DNA of 42,740 bases from an uncultured beta proteobacterium (GTDB lineage Bacteria > Pseudomonadota > Gammaproteobacteria > Burkholderiales > Burkholderiaceae_C), in NCBI GenBank assembly GCA_903927295.1, contig CAIYMN010000400.1, forward strand, positions 1 through 42,740. Reading direction: 5' to 3'. The position numbers and the translations under genes are program-made. Of the stretch, positions 35,312 through 42,740 are shown in pieces (the stretch's first letter is position 1; each line of letters starts with the position of its first letter). The notes beneath the pieces are model-generated. The model ran no database searches. It was not told the DNA's origin and was given only the letters and a program-made list of their open reading frames with translations.

Positions 35312-36850
35312 CTACCCTTGAGCCGCCACCCGATCGGCTTTGCTTTGCAGCTTGTTGAGTGCGCTCAAGTAGGCCTTGGCGGAAGCGACGATGATGTCAG
35401 GATCCGAACCGACACCATTGACGACGCGACCGCTGTTTTGCAGTCGAACCGTAACCTCGCCCTGGCTTTCCGTCGAACCGCTGATCGCGTTGACTGAATA
35501 GAGCACCATCTCGGCGCCGCTCTTTACCTGGGCTTCGATAGCCTTGAGGGACGCATCGACCGGACCATCACCATCAGAAGCACTCTTGACCTCTTTGCCG
35601 GCGACAGTGAACACAATGCTGGCCTGTGGGCGTTCACCGGTTTCGCTGTGCTGCGAAAGCGAAACAAAGCGGTACTGTTCGTTCTCATTCGAAACAGCTT
35701 CGTCATTGACCAGGGCCAGAATGTCCTCATCGAAAATCTCGCTTTTGCGGTCGGCGAGTTCCTTGAATCTGGCGAAGGCAGTGTTGATGTCCGCCTCCGC
35801 TTCCATCTGAACTCCCAACTCCTGCAAGCGCTGCTTGAAGGCATTGCGACCGCTGAGTTTGCCCAGGATGATCTTGTTGTTGCTCCAGCCAACGTCCTCC
35901 GCACGCATGATTTCGTAAGTGTCGCGCGCCTTGAGAACACCGTCCTGATGAATGCCTGAGGCGTGCGCAAACGCATTCGCACCGACGACCGCCTTGTTCG
36001 GTTGCACGACGAAGCCTGTGGTCTGACTGACCATGCGACTGGCCGCCAGAATGTGCCTGGTATCAATGCCAAGGTCCAGACCGAAATAATCACGGCGCGT
36101 CCTGATCGCCATGACCACCTCTTCGAGACTGCAATTGCCAGCCCGTTCACCCAGTCCGTTGATGGTGCACTCAACCTGACGCGCACCGCCGATCTTCACG
36201 CCAGCCAGGGAATTGGCGACAGCCATGCCCAGATCGTTGTGACAATGCACAGACCAGACGGCTTTGTCTGAATTGGGAACCCGCTCTCGCAGATTTTTGA
36301 TGAAGTTGCCGTACAACTCCGGTATGGCGTAACCGACGGTATCGGGCACGTTGATCGTGGTGGCGCCTTCGTTGATCACGGCTTCAATAATCCGGCACAG
36401 AAAGTCGACATCGCTGCGGTAAGCATCTTCGGGGCTGAACTCAACATCAGAAACCAGATTGCGGGCAAAGCGAACCGCGAGTTTGGCCTGCTCAAACACC
36501 TGGTCTGGCGACATACGCAGTTTCTTCTCCATGTGCAACGCGGAGGTTGCTATAAAGGTGTGGATGCGCGCACTGTTGGCACCTTGAAGCGCCTCAGCAG
36601 CGCGCGAAATATCCCGGTCATTGGCGCGCGACAGCGAGCACACGGTGGAGTCCTTGATCGCCTTCGCAATGCACTGCACAGCATCGAAATCGCCGTTCGA
36701 ACTGGCTGCAAAACCGGCTTCAATGACATCCACCTTCAGACGCTCCAGCTGGCGCGCGATGCGCAATTTTTCGTCCTTGTTCATCGAGGCACCAGGCGAC
36801 TGCTCTCCGTCACGCAAGGTCGTATCGAAAATAATTATTCTGTCGCTCAT
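35312..36850 (-). CDS. leuA: 2-isopropylmalate synthase
   Basis: A 512-aa enzyme of leucine synthesis, condensing acetyl-CoA and 2-oxoisovalerate. [12 protein letters not shown] (9-20) and the [13 protein letters not shown] metal/substrate motif are intact; the C-terminal LeuA allosteric domain (about 390-512) makes it feedback-sensitive. The start MSDRIIIF (36850) has CCGGAG upstream. It is last of ilvB-ilvN-ilvC-pssA-leuA and is preceded by its own leader peptide and attenuator. Confidence 0.95.
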   Translation of the reverse strand: MSDRIIIFDTTLRDGEQSPGASMNKDEKLRIARQLERLKVDVIEAGFAASSNGDFDAVQCIAKAIKDSTVCSLSRANDRDISRAAEALQGANSARIHTFIATSALHMEKKLRMSPDQVFEQAKLAVRFARNLVSDVEFSPEDAYRSDVDFLCRIIEAVINEGATTINVPDTVGYAIPELYGNFIKNLRERVPNSDKAVWSVHCHNDLGMAVANSLAGVKIGGARQVECTINGLGERAGNCSLEEVVMAIRTRRDYFGLDLGIDTRHILAASRMVSQTTGFVVQPNKAVVGANAFAHASGIHQDGVLKARDTYEIMRAEDVGWSNNKIILGKLSGRNAFKQRLQELGVQMEAEADINTAFARFKELADRKSEIFDEDILALVNDEAVSNENEQYRFVSLSQHSETGERPQASIVFTVAGKEVKSASDGDGPVDASLKAIEAQVKSGAEMVLYSVNAISGSTESQGEVTVRLQNSGRVVNGVGSDPDIIVASAKAYLSALNKLQSKADRVAAQG

Positions 36851-36883
36851 CTGGTTTCTCCGGTCATCGTTAACATTGCAGTC

Positions 36884-36922
36884 CAAAAAAACAAAAAGCC
36901 CGCTGCGGTTGCATGCGGGCCT
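36884..36922 (-). terminator. leuA attenuator terminator
   Basis: Minus strand: GCCCGC (36920-36915) pairs with GCGGGC (36903-36898), followed by TTTTTGTTTTTTT. A strong Rho-independent hairpin that ends about 35 bp before leuA and about 22 bp after the leader peptide gene. CGGGC inside the leader (36956-36960) could pair with the terminator's 5' arm as antiterminator, and GGTAGCGC..GCGCTTACC (36931-36949) forms a pause hairpin. Confidence 0.8.
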
Positions 36923-36944
36923 TTGGTTTGGGTAAGCGCGTGCG

Positions 36945-36998
36945 CTACCAACTCCGCCCGTGTGGCGTTAGCAGTAGTGCTAGCGAAATATTTTTCAT
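36945..36998 (-). CDS. leuL: leuA leader peptide
   Basis: A 17-residue frame [17 protein letters not shown] with four Leu in five codons (CTA GCA CTA CTG CTA). Three are CTA, which is rare in GC-rich betaproteobacteria, so ribosome stalling would be sensitive to leucyl-tRNA supply. It lies directly ahead of the terminator hairpin, as in known leu attenuators. It is too short for ordinary gene prediction. Shine-Dalgarno is weak (ACGGA). Confidence 0.75.
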   Translation of the reverse strand: MKNISLALLLTPHGRSW

Positions 36999-37031
36999 TC
37001 CGTCAATGTACCACAAGTTCCTGGTCCTGCG

Positions 37032-37847
37032 TCACTTGTGCAAGCCTCGTTCATCGGGTTCGTCAGTCGAAGTGCTGATGACGCTGGTTTGCTGGCCTTT
37101 CGCCTTGCGCCATGCATAAATCAGGTAACCGCTGACGCCATAGGCGACGAACAAGCCAAACATCACAATGGGTGGATCAATGTTGATAACGGCGATGCCC
37201 AGAGCAATCAGAACAATCACGACAAAGGGCACACTTTTCTTCATGTGCACATCCTTGAAACTGTAAAACGGAACATTGGTCACCATGCTCAAGCCTGCGT
37301 AAAGGGCCAGCGCAAAAGTTGGCCATGCGACACTTGGACCTTTGACACCCAGATCGGTCGCGACCCAGATAAAACCAGCGACCAGCGCCGCCGCAGCCGG
37401 AGACGGTAAGCCCTGAAAATACCTCTTATCCACGACCCCGGTATTAACGTTGAATCGTGCCAGACGCAGTGCCGCGCATGCGCAATAGACAAAAGCGGCT
37501 ATCCAACCCCAGCGGCCCAGACCCTGCAAGGCCCAGACATAGGAAATGATGGCCGGTGCAGCGCCAAATGAAACCATGTCCGAGAGCGAATCCATCTGCT
37601 CACCGAAGGCACTTTGCGTATTGGTCATGCGTGCCACGCGACCATCCAGACTGTCGAGCACCATAGCCCAAAAAACACCTACGGCAGCCAGATCAAAGCG
37701 GCCATTGATGGCCATCACAATGGCATAAAAGCCACCAAAAAGAGCCGCCAACGTGAACAGATTGGGCAACACATAGATGCCCTTGCGGCGTTTCGCGACG
37801 ACCACACCGCCGGTCTCTGAAAAATCCACCTCTTTCTCATCCTGCAT
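37032..37847 (-). CDS. pssA: CDP-diacylglycerol--serine O-phosphatidyltransferase
   Basis: A 271-aa integral membrane enzyme making phosphatidylserine, the precursor of phosphatidylethanolamine. The CDP-alcohol phosphatidyltransferase signature DSLDGRVAR, then G and two further Asp (GEQMDSLSD), is intact, with about six to eight hydrophobic segments. The start MQDEKEVDF at 37847 has GGAGGG eight bases upstream. It lies between ilvC and leuA, a gene order characteristic of Burkholderiales. Confidence 0.94.
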   Translation of the reverse strand: MQDEKEVDFSETGGVVVAKRRKGIYVLPNLFTLAALFGGFYAIVMAINGRFDLAAVGVFWAMVLDSLDGRVARMTNTQSAFGEQMDSLSDMVSFGAAPAIISYVWALQGLGRWGWIAAFVYCACAALRLARFNVNTGVVDKRYFQGLPSPAAAALVAGFIWVATDLGVKGPSVAWPTFALALYAGLSMVTNVPFYSFKDVHMKKSVPFVVIVLIALGIAVINIDPPIVMFGLFVAYGVSGYLIYAWRKAKGQQTSVISTSTDEPDERGLHK

Positions 37848-37875
37848 AGAATTTCCCTCCGGCGCCCATAGTAAC

Positions 37876-37897
37876 AAAGGCCACCGAAGTGGCCTTT
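37876..37897 (-). terminator. Hairpin between ilvC and pssA
   Basis: AAAGGCCAC-TTCG-GTGGCCTTT (minus strand) is a perfect 9-bp stem with a UUCG loop and a short following TTTG tract. It lies 20 bp after ilvC and so may partly terminate or stabilise the ilv transcript ahead of pssA. Confidence 0.7.
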
Positions 37898-37916
37898 GCA
37901 CCAGGGGTTTACCGCC

Positions 37917-38954
<1,038 letters not shown>

Positions 38955-39446
38955 TTAAACTCGCAAAATTCGCTCGCCACGACCAATCCCACTGGGGCCG
39001 GTACGCACTGTTTCCAGAATGGCACCGCGCTCTATGGCTTCCAGAAACGCGTCATTCTTGTCCTGATTACCCGTCAATTCAATGGTGTAACTTTTTTCCG
39101 TTACATCAATGATGCGCCCGCGAAAAATGTCTGCCATGCGTTTCATTTCCTCTCGCTCCTTGCCAACCGCGCGCACCTTGACCATCATCAGTTCGCGCTC
39201 GGTGTAGGCTCCTTCGGTCAGGTCAACCACTTTGACGACATCAATCAGACGGTTCAGGTGCTTGGTTATCTGCTCGATCACCTCATCTGAACCCGCTGTC
39301 TGAATCGTCATGCGCGACAAGCTTGGATCTTCGGTTGGCGCGACAGTCAGCGACTCGATGTTGTAGCCACGTGCCGAGAACAGTCCAACCACGCGTGACA
39401 GGGCGCCCGGTTCGTTTTCCAGCAGTACAGCAATGATATGTTTCAT
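38955..39446 (-). CDS. ilvN: Acetolactate synthase small (regulatory) subunit
   Basis: A 163-aa regulatory subunit (also called ilvH). N-terminal ACT domain (ISVLLENEPGAL-like start, NIESLTVAPTEDPSLSRMT) and C-terminal ACT-like domain give valine feedback control of IlvB. Two bp after ilvB, so translationally coupled. Confidence 0.96.
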   Translation of the reverse strand: MKHIIAVLLENEPGALSRVVGLFSARGYNIESLTVAPTEDPSLSRMTIQTAGSDEVIEQITKHLNRLIDVVKVVDLTEGAYTERELMMVKVRAVGKEREEMKRMADIFRGRIIDVTEKSYTIELTGNQDKNDAFLEAIERGAILETVRTGPSGIGRGERILRV

Positions 39447-39448
39447 GA

Positions 39449-41248
39449 TTAAAGATCTTCCGAACCGAGCAGCATTTCGGTAATGCCGCTGCCAGCGCGC
39501 ACCATCGGGAACACGTTTTCTGTTGGGTCAGTACGGAAGTCCATGAAAACGGTCCTGTCTTTCAATTTTCGCGCTTCATGCAAAGCCGGCTCGACGTCCT
39601 GTGCACGCTCGATCAGCATGCCCACATGACCATAAGCCTCTGCCAGTTTGACAAAATTCGGCAGTGCATCCATGTAACTGTGGCTATAGCGGCCTTCGTA
39701 CTCGACCTCCTGCCACTGTCGAACCATGCCCAGATACCGGTTGTTGAGTGAAACAATCTTGATCGGCGTGTTGTACTGCAGGCAGGTAGAGAGTTCCTGT
39801 ATGCACATTTGCACTGAGCCGTCTCCCGTGATGCAAAACACCTCGCTCTCAGGCCTGGCCGTCTTGACTCCCATCGCATACGGAATGCCGACACCCATCG
39901 TTCCCAGACCGCCAGAGTTGATCCAGCGCCTTGGTTCGTCAAAGCGATAGTACTGGGCGGCCCACATCTGGTGCTGGCCGACATCGGACGTGATATACGC
40001 GTCCGCCCCTTTGGTCATGTTCCAGATCGTCTCGACGACGTACTGCGGCTTGATCACATCGTTCTTGCCATGATCGTACTTCAGGCAGTCGCGCTTGCGC
40101 CAGGTCTCTATCGTGTCCCACCAGGCGCCGAGAGCCTGATTGTCGGGCTTTATCGAACCCTCCCGAATCATGGCAATCATCTCCGACAGCACTTCCTTGA
40201 CGTCGCCGACGATCGGGATATCGACTTTGACGCGTTTCGAAATGCTCGACGGGTCGATGTCGATATGAATGATCTTGCGCTCATTCTGGGCGAAGTGCTT
40301 TGGGTTGCCGATGACGCGGTCGTCAAAACGCGCACCCACCGCGAGCAGGACATCGCAGTTTTGCATCGCGTTGTTGGCTTCCACCGTACCATGCATACCA
40401 AGCATGCCGAGAAACTTGCGGTCGCTTGCCGGGTAGGCCCCCAGGCCCATCAGGGTATTGGTGCAGGGATAACCCAGAGTGTCCACCAGCGTACGCAACT
40501 CAGCTGAGGCGTTGCTCAATATTACACCGCCCCCGGTGTACACATAGGGTCGTTTTGCCGCCAGAAGCAGTTGCAAAGCCTTGCGAATCTGTCCACCATG
40601 GCCTTTACGAACCGGGTTGTAGGAACGCATTTCCACACTTTCGGGATATCCTGAATATGGCACCCGCTTGAAGGAAACGTCCTTTGGAATATCCACCACG
40701 ACCGGGCCAGGCCGGCCGCTGCGCGCAATATGGAACGCCTTTTTCATGGTCTCAGCCAGATCCCGCGCATCCTTGACAAGAAAATTGTGCTTGACGACCG
40801 GGCGTGTGATGCCAACTGCGTCACACTCCTGAAAAGCGTCCAGCCCGATCGCGTGCGTCGGGACCTGCCCAGTCACAATCACCATCGGAATGCTGTCCAT
40901 GTAGGCCGTCGCTATGCCAGTGACGGCATTTGTGACGCCCGGCCCCGAAGTAACCAGTGCAACACCAACCTCGCCGGTGGCTCGCGCGTAACCGTCCGCC
41001 GCATGCACCGCCGCCTGCTCATGGCGCACCAAAATGTGCTTTATCGTGCTCTGTTTGTAAAAGGCGTCGTAGATGTGCAGCACAGCCCCGCCCGGGTAGC
41101 CCCAGATGAATTTGACGCCCTCGGCCTGCAGAGCCTTGACGAGTATTTCTGCGCCTCGCAGGTCCTGTTCATCCGATGCTGGCGTGAGCGCTTTTCCCGT
41201 GCCTGTTGCTGTGACAGCCGAAACGATTTCAGCTTTTGATATTTTCAT
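39449..41248 (-). CDS. ilvB: Acetolactate synthase large subunit
   Basis: A 599-aa TPP enzyme. The catalytic Glu in VRHEQAAVHAADGYAR, the FAD/TPP middle domain and GDGSVQMCIQE..SLNN as the C-terminal TPP motif are intact. The start MKISKAEIV at 41248 has AAAGG upstream. The in-frame extension to 41623 contains a Cys-rich stretch but overlaps the divergent sigma gene and is not included. Confidence 0.95.
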   Translation of the reverse strand: MKISKAEIVSAVTATGTGKALTPASDEQDLRGAEILVKALQAEGVKFIWGYPGGAVLHIYDAFYKQSTIKHILVRHEQAAVHAADGYARATGEVGVALVTSGPGVTNAVTGIATAYMDSIPMVIVTGQVPTHAIGLDAFQECDAVGITRPVVKHNFLVKDARDLAETMKKAFHIARSGRPGPVVVDIPKDVSFKRVPYSGYPESVEMRSYNPVRKGHGGQIRKALQLLLAAKRPYVYTGGGVILSNASAELRTLVDTLGYPCTNTLMGLGAYPASDRKFLGMLGMHGTVEANNAMQNCDVLLAVGARFDDRVIGNPKHFAQNERKIIHIDIDPSSISKRVKVDIPIVGDVKEVLSEMIAMIREGSIKPDNQALGAWWDTIETWRKRDCLKYDHGKNDVIKPQYVVETIWNMTKGADAYITSDVGQHQMWAAQYYRFDEPRRWINSGGLGTMGVGIPYAMGVKTARPESEVFCITGDGSVQMCIQELSTCLQYNTPIKIVSLNNRYLGMVRQWQEVEYEGRYSHSYMDALPNFVKLAEAYGHVGMLIERAQDVEPALHEARKLKDRTVFMDFRTDPTENVFPMVRAGSGITEMLLGSEDL

Positions 41249-41504
41249 GATCAACCTTTGCGAATGTCTCTGACGAAAGACCTTGGGTGCCCCTTCGCAA
41301 ACACTTGTGGCGTGGCGTCGGAACTTAGAGCCAAAGCCATAAGCGCAATGATTCTTGCGCCGGACCATGACCCGTTTGCCTTTTGATTTGCAGGTCGCAT
41401 TATGGCACTGCCGCCGCCCACACTGGCAAGACCTCACGGAATAGTTCAATCCAAATGCCATAATCCCCGCCAATCCACCCACCGCACCGTAAAGCAAGCA
41501 CCTC
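41249..41504. promoter_or_regulatory. Divergent control region of ilvB and the sigma factor operon
   Basis: A 256-bp region. A perfect hairpin GCGCAA-GAATCA-TTGCGC lies at 41343-41360. A 29-codon minus-strand frame beginning at 41340 (MALALSSD) ends five bases before the ilvB start, but its ribosome site is poor. I see no attenuator with a U-tract and no Ile/Val/Leu-rich leader, unlike leuA. Confidence 0.4.
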
Positions 41505-42071
41505 TTGGCAACCGAACTGGAACTTTCTGATTTTCTGAAGAGCGTGGAAAAGCGCGCCTTCAAGCGGTCGGTGTACCACGTTCGCAACGAGGAATCGGCG
41601 CTTGACATCGTGCAGGACAGCATGATGAAGCTCGCCGAGCACTACGGCCATAAGCCGGCGGCGGAACTGCCTATGCTGTTCCAGCGAATATTGTCAAACT
41701 GCACTTTGGATTGGTTTCGACGCCAAAAAACCAGAAACACGCTGTTTTCCAATCTGAGTGACTTTGAATCTGAGGGCGAAGAGGGGGAATTTGATCTCCT
41801 GAGCACTCTGAACACTCAAACAGAGTCGGACCAAGCCGAAAGTCCCGAGACATCAGCACAACGGGCACAAACCTTGCGTGCGATTGAAAGTGAGATCCAG
41901 GAACTACCCGGGCGTCAACGGGAAGCCTTCCTCATGCGTTACTGGGAGGAAATGGACGTGGCAGAAACTGCTGCAGCCATGGGCTGTTCGGAAGGCAGTG
42001 TCAAAACACACTGTTCACGGGCGGTCCAGGCCCTTGGCAAGGCATTGACGGCGAAGGGAATAACACTATGA
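41505..42071 (+). CDS. ECF-like RNA polymerase sigma factor
   Basis: A 188-aa sigma-70-family protein: region 2 (about 10-75, ALDIVQDSMMKLAEHYGHK, DWFRRQKTRN) and region 4 (about 130-180, LPGRQREAFLMRYWEEMDVAETAAAMGCSEGSVKTHCSRAVQAL). TTG start at 41505, matching the conserved MATELELSDF beginning. It overlaps the DUF3619 gene by 4 bp (ATGA), which fits the usual sigma/anti-sigma-type pairing. Confidence 0.9.
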   Translation: MATELELSDFLKSVEKRAFKRSVYHVRNEESALDIVQDSMMKLAEHYGHKPAAELPMLFQRILSNCTLDWFRRQKTRNTLFSNLSDFESEGEEGEFDLLSTLNTQTESDQAESPETSAQRAQTLRAIESEIQELPGRQREAFLMRYWEEMDVAETAAAMGCSEGSVKTHCSRAVQALGKALTAKGITL

Positions 42072-42499
42072 CTGATACATATCGTTACGAAAATCTGGTT
42101 GCGCAAGACCGTTTCGGATTGCGGGTGGCGGCGCGCCTGTCCGATGCGGCGGACGAATTGTCTTACGAGATGAGCGAGCGGCTGCGCGCAGCCAGGGCAC
42201 GTGCTTTAAGCCAGCGCAAAGTAAGCGTCCGGACAGCCAGCAGCGTTACGCGCTCCGGCGCGGCTGCAGTGCTGACTTTTGACGGCGATCATCTAAGTTG
42301 GTGGGAGCGGGTGGCGACCGTAGCGCCGCTGCTGGCCCTGGTATTGGGTCTGGTTGTGATCAATGTGATCCAGAACGACAAACGTGCGAACGAAATTGCC
42401 GAAATTGATGCTGCCTTGTTAACCGATGACCTGCCACCAGCCGCCTATGCGGATCCTGGTTTCACACAATTTCTCAAGAGCAGAAACGGGCAAAATTGA
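42068..42499 (+). CDS. DUF3619 membrane protein (anti-sigma-like)
   Basis: A 143-aa protein with a cytoplasmic N-terminal half, one membrane segment (about 80-101, VATVAPLLALVLGLVVINVI) and a short periplasmic tail with the ADPGFTQFLK family end. Translationally coupled to the sigma factor; an anti-sigma or membrane-tether role is inferred from this pairing. Confidence 0.85.
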   Translation: MTDTYRYENLVAQDRFGLRVAARLSDAADELSYEMSERLRAARARALSQRKVSVRTASSVTRSGAAAVLTFDGDHLSWWERVATVAPLLALVLGLVVINVIQNDKRANEIAEIDAALLTDDLPPAAYADPGFTQFLKSRNGQN

Positions 42500-42515
42500 G
42501 ATTCTGGACATAAGC

Positions 42516-42740
42516 ATGTTCATGCGCAGCACCGATCAGAGTCGTGTCTCCAGGAAAACCGGCAAGCTGGCCGCCAGTGCCGCGTTTTGCCTGCTGGCAG
42601 CGCTGAGCATGCCCGCCTCGTGCGCCTTGGCACAGACTGTGGCAGCGAGCAAGACCACCAGTTCGGCAGCTGCGGCAAAAAGTCCGGCATCCCCTGCGAG
42701 TTCGTCCAAGCCAGCGTGGCAGGACCTGACGCCGGTGCAG
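42516..42740 (+). CDS. DUF3106 exported protein (partial, runs off the window)
   Basis: An open frame from ATG at 42516 to the edge, 75 codons. Signal peptide with hydrophobic AAFCLLAALSMPASCALA, then a low-complexity Ala/Ser/Lys linker and WQDLTPVQ, the characteristic start of DUF3106. Third gene of the sigma operon, as in other Comamonadaceae. The C-terminus is beyond the window. Confidence 0.75.
   Translation, partial: MFMRSTDQSRVSRKTGKLAASAAFCLLAALSMPASCALAQTVAASKTTSSAAAAKSPASPASSSKPAWQDLTPVQ

Overview
The window looks like a chromosomal segment of a GC-rich betaproteobacterium, most likely Burkholderiales/Comamonadaceae (Rhodoferax/Polaromonas-like). The best pointers are the gene order ilvB-ilvN-ilvC-pssA-leuA next to a divergent sigma-factor/DUF3619/DUF3106 operon, the aat-bpt pair, the PhaZ-type PHB depolymerase, and the DUF3443/DUF2844 pair. 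This placement rests on family recognition only; no search was run.

Positions 1-23800 form a carbon and redox island. A plus-strand operon (329-7862) encodes an Nfn/SudAB-like flavoprotein pair, a gamma-alpha-fused 2-oxoacid:ferredoxin oxidoreductase with its beta subunit, and a 733-aa protein with a pyruvate:ferredoxin-oxidoreductase-like middle and a tethered C-terminal [4Fe-4S] ferredoxin domain. It is preceded by a perfect FNR/Anr box placed as in a class II promoter. Next come phaZ (intracellular PHB depolymerase) and a translationally coupled RnfB-like three-cluster ferredoxin. Converging on these is a minus-strand block: a CBS-domain protein and a second, different oxidoreductase (beta, alpha and a flavin/Fe-S gamma subunit, resembling the 2-oxoglutarate:NADP+ oxidoreductase of denitrifying aromatic degraders), then a full propionyl-CoA to succinyl-CoA module (VOC/epimerase-like, pccA, a small HHH protein, pccB, meaB, mcm) with a divergent GntR/FCD regulator. 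Together they link storage-polymer breakdown, propionyl-CoA/succinyl-CoA interconversion and 2-oxoacid chemistry to low-potential electron carriers, probably under oxygen control.

Positions 23800-25510 carry a DUF3443 lipoprotein, which shows two DTG motifs like a bilobed pepsin-type aspartic protease, and a DUF2844 exported protein. Positions 25552-31592 are a roughly 6-kb integrative element inserted in the 3' end of tRNA-Arg(TCT). It has a 17-bp att repeat at both ends, TACCGCC arm-type repeats, a P4-type integrase, a higBA toxin-antitoxin pair, an operon of six unrecognised small genes, a small secreted protein, a KilA-N protein, and a possible structured RNA.

Positions 31569-42740 are housekeeping: tRNA-Arg, tRNA-Pro, the N-degron transferases aat and bpt, an IclR regulator, a PBP7-type endopeptidase, leuA with a Leu-rich leader peptide and attenuator, pssA, ilvC, ilvN, ilvB, and the divergent sigma factor operon, whose third gene (DUF3106) runs off the window.
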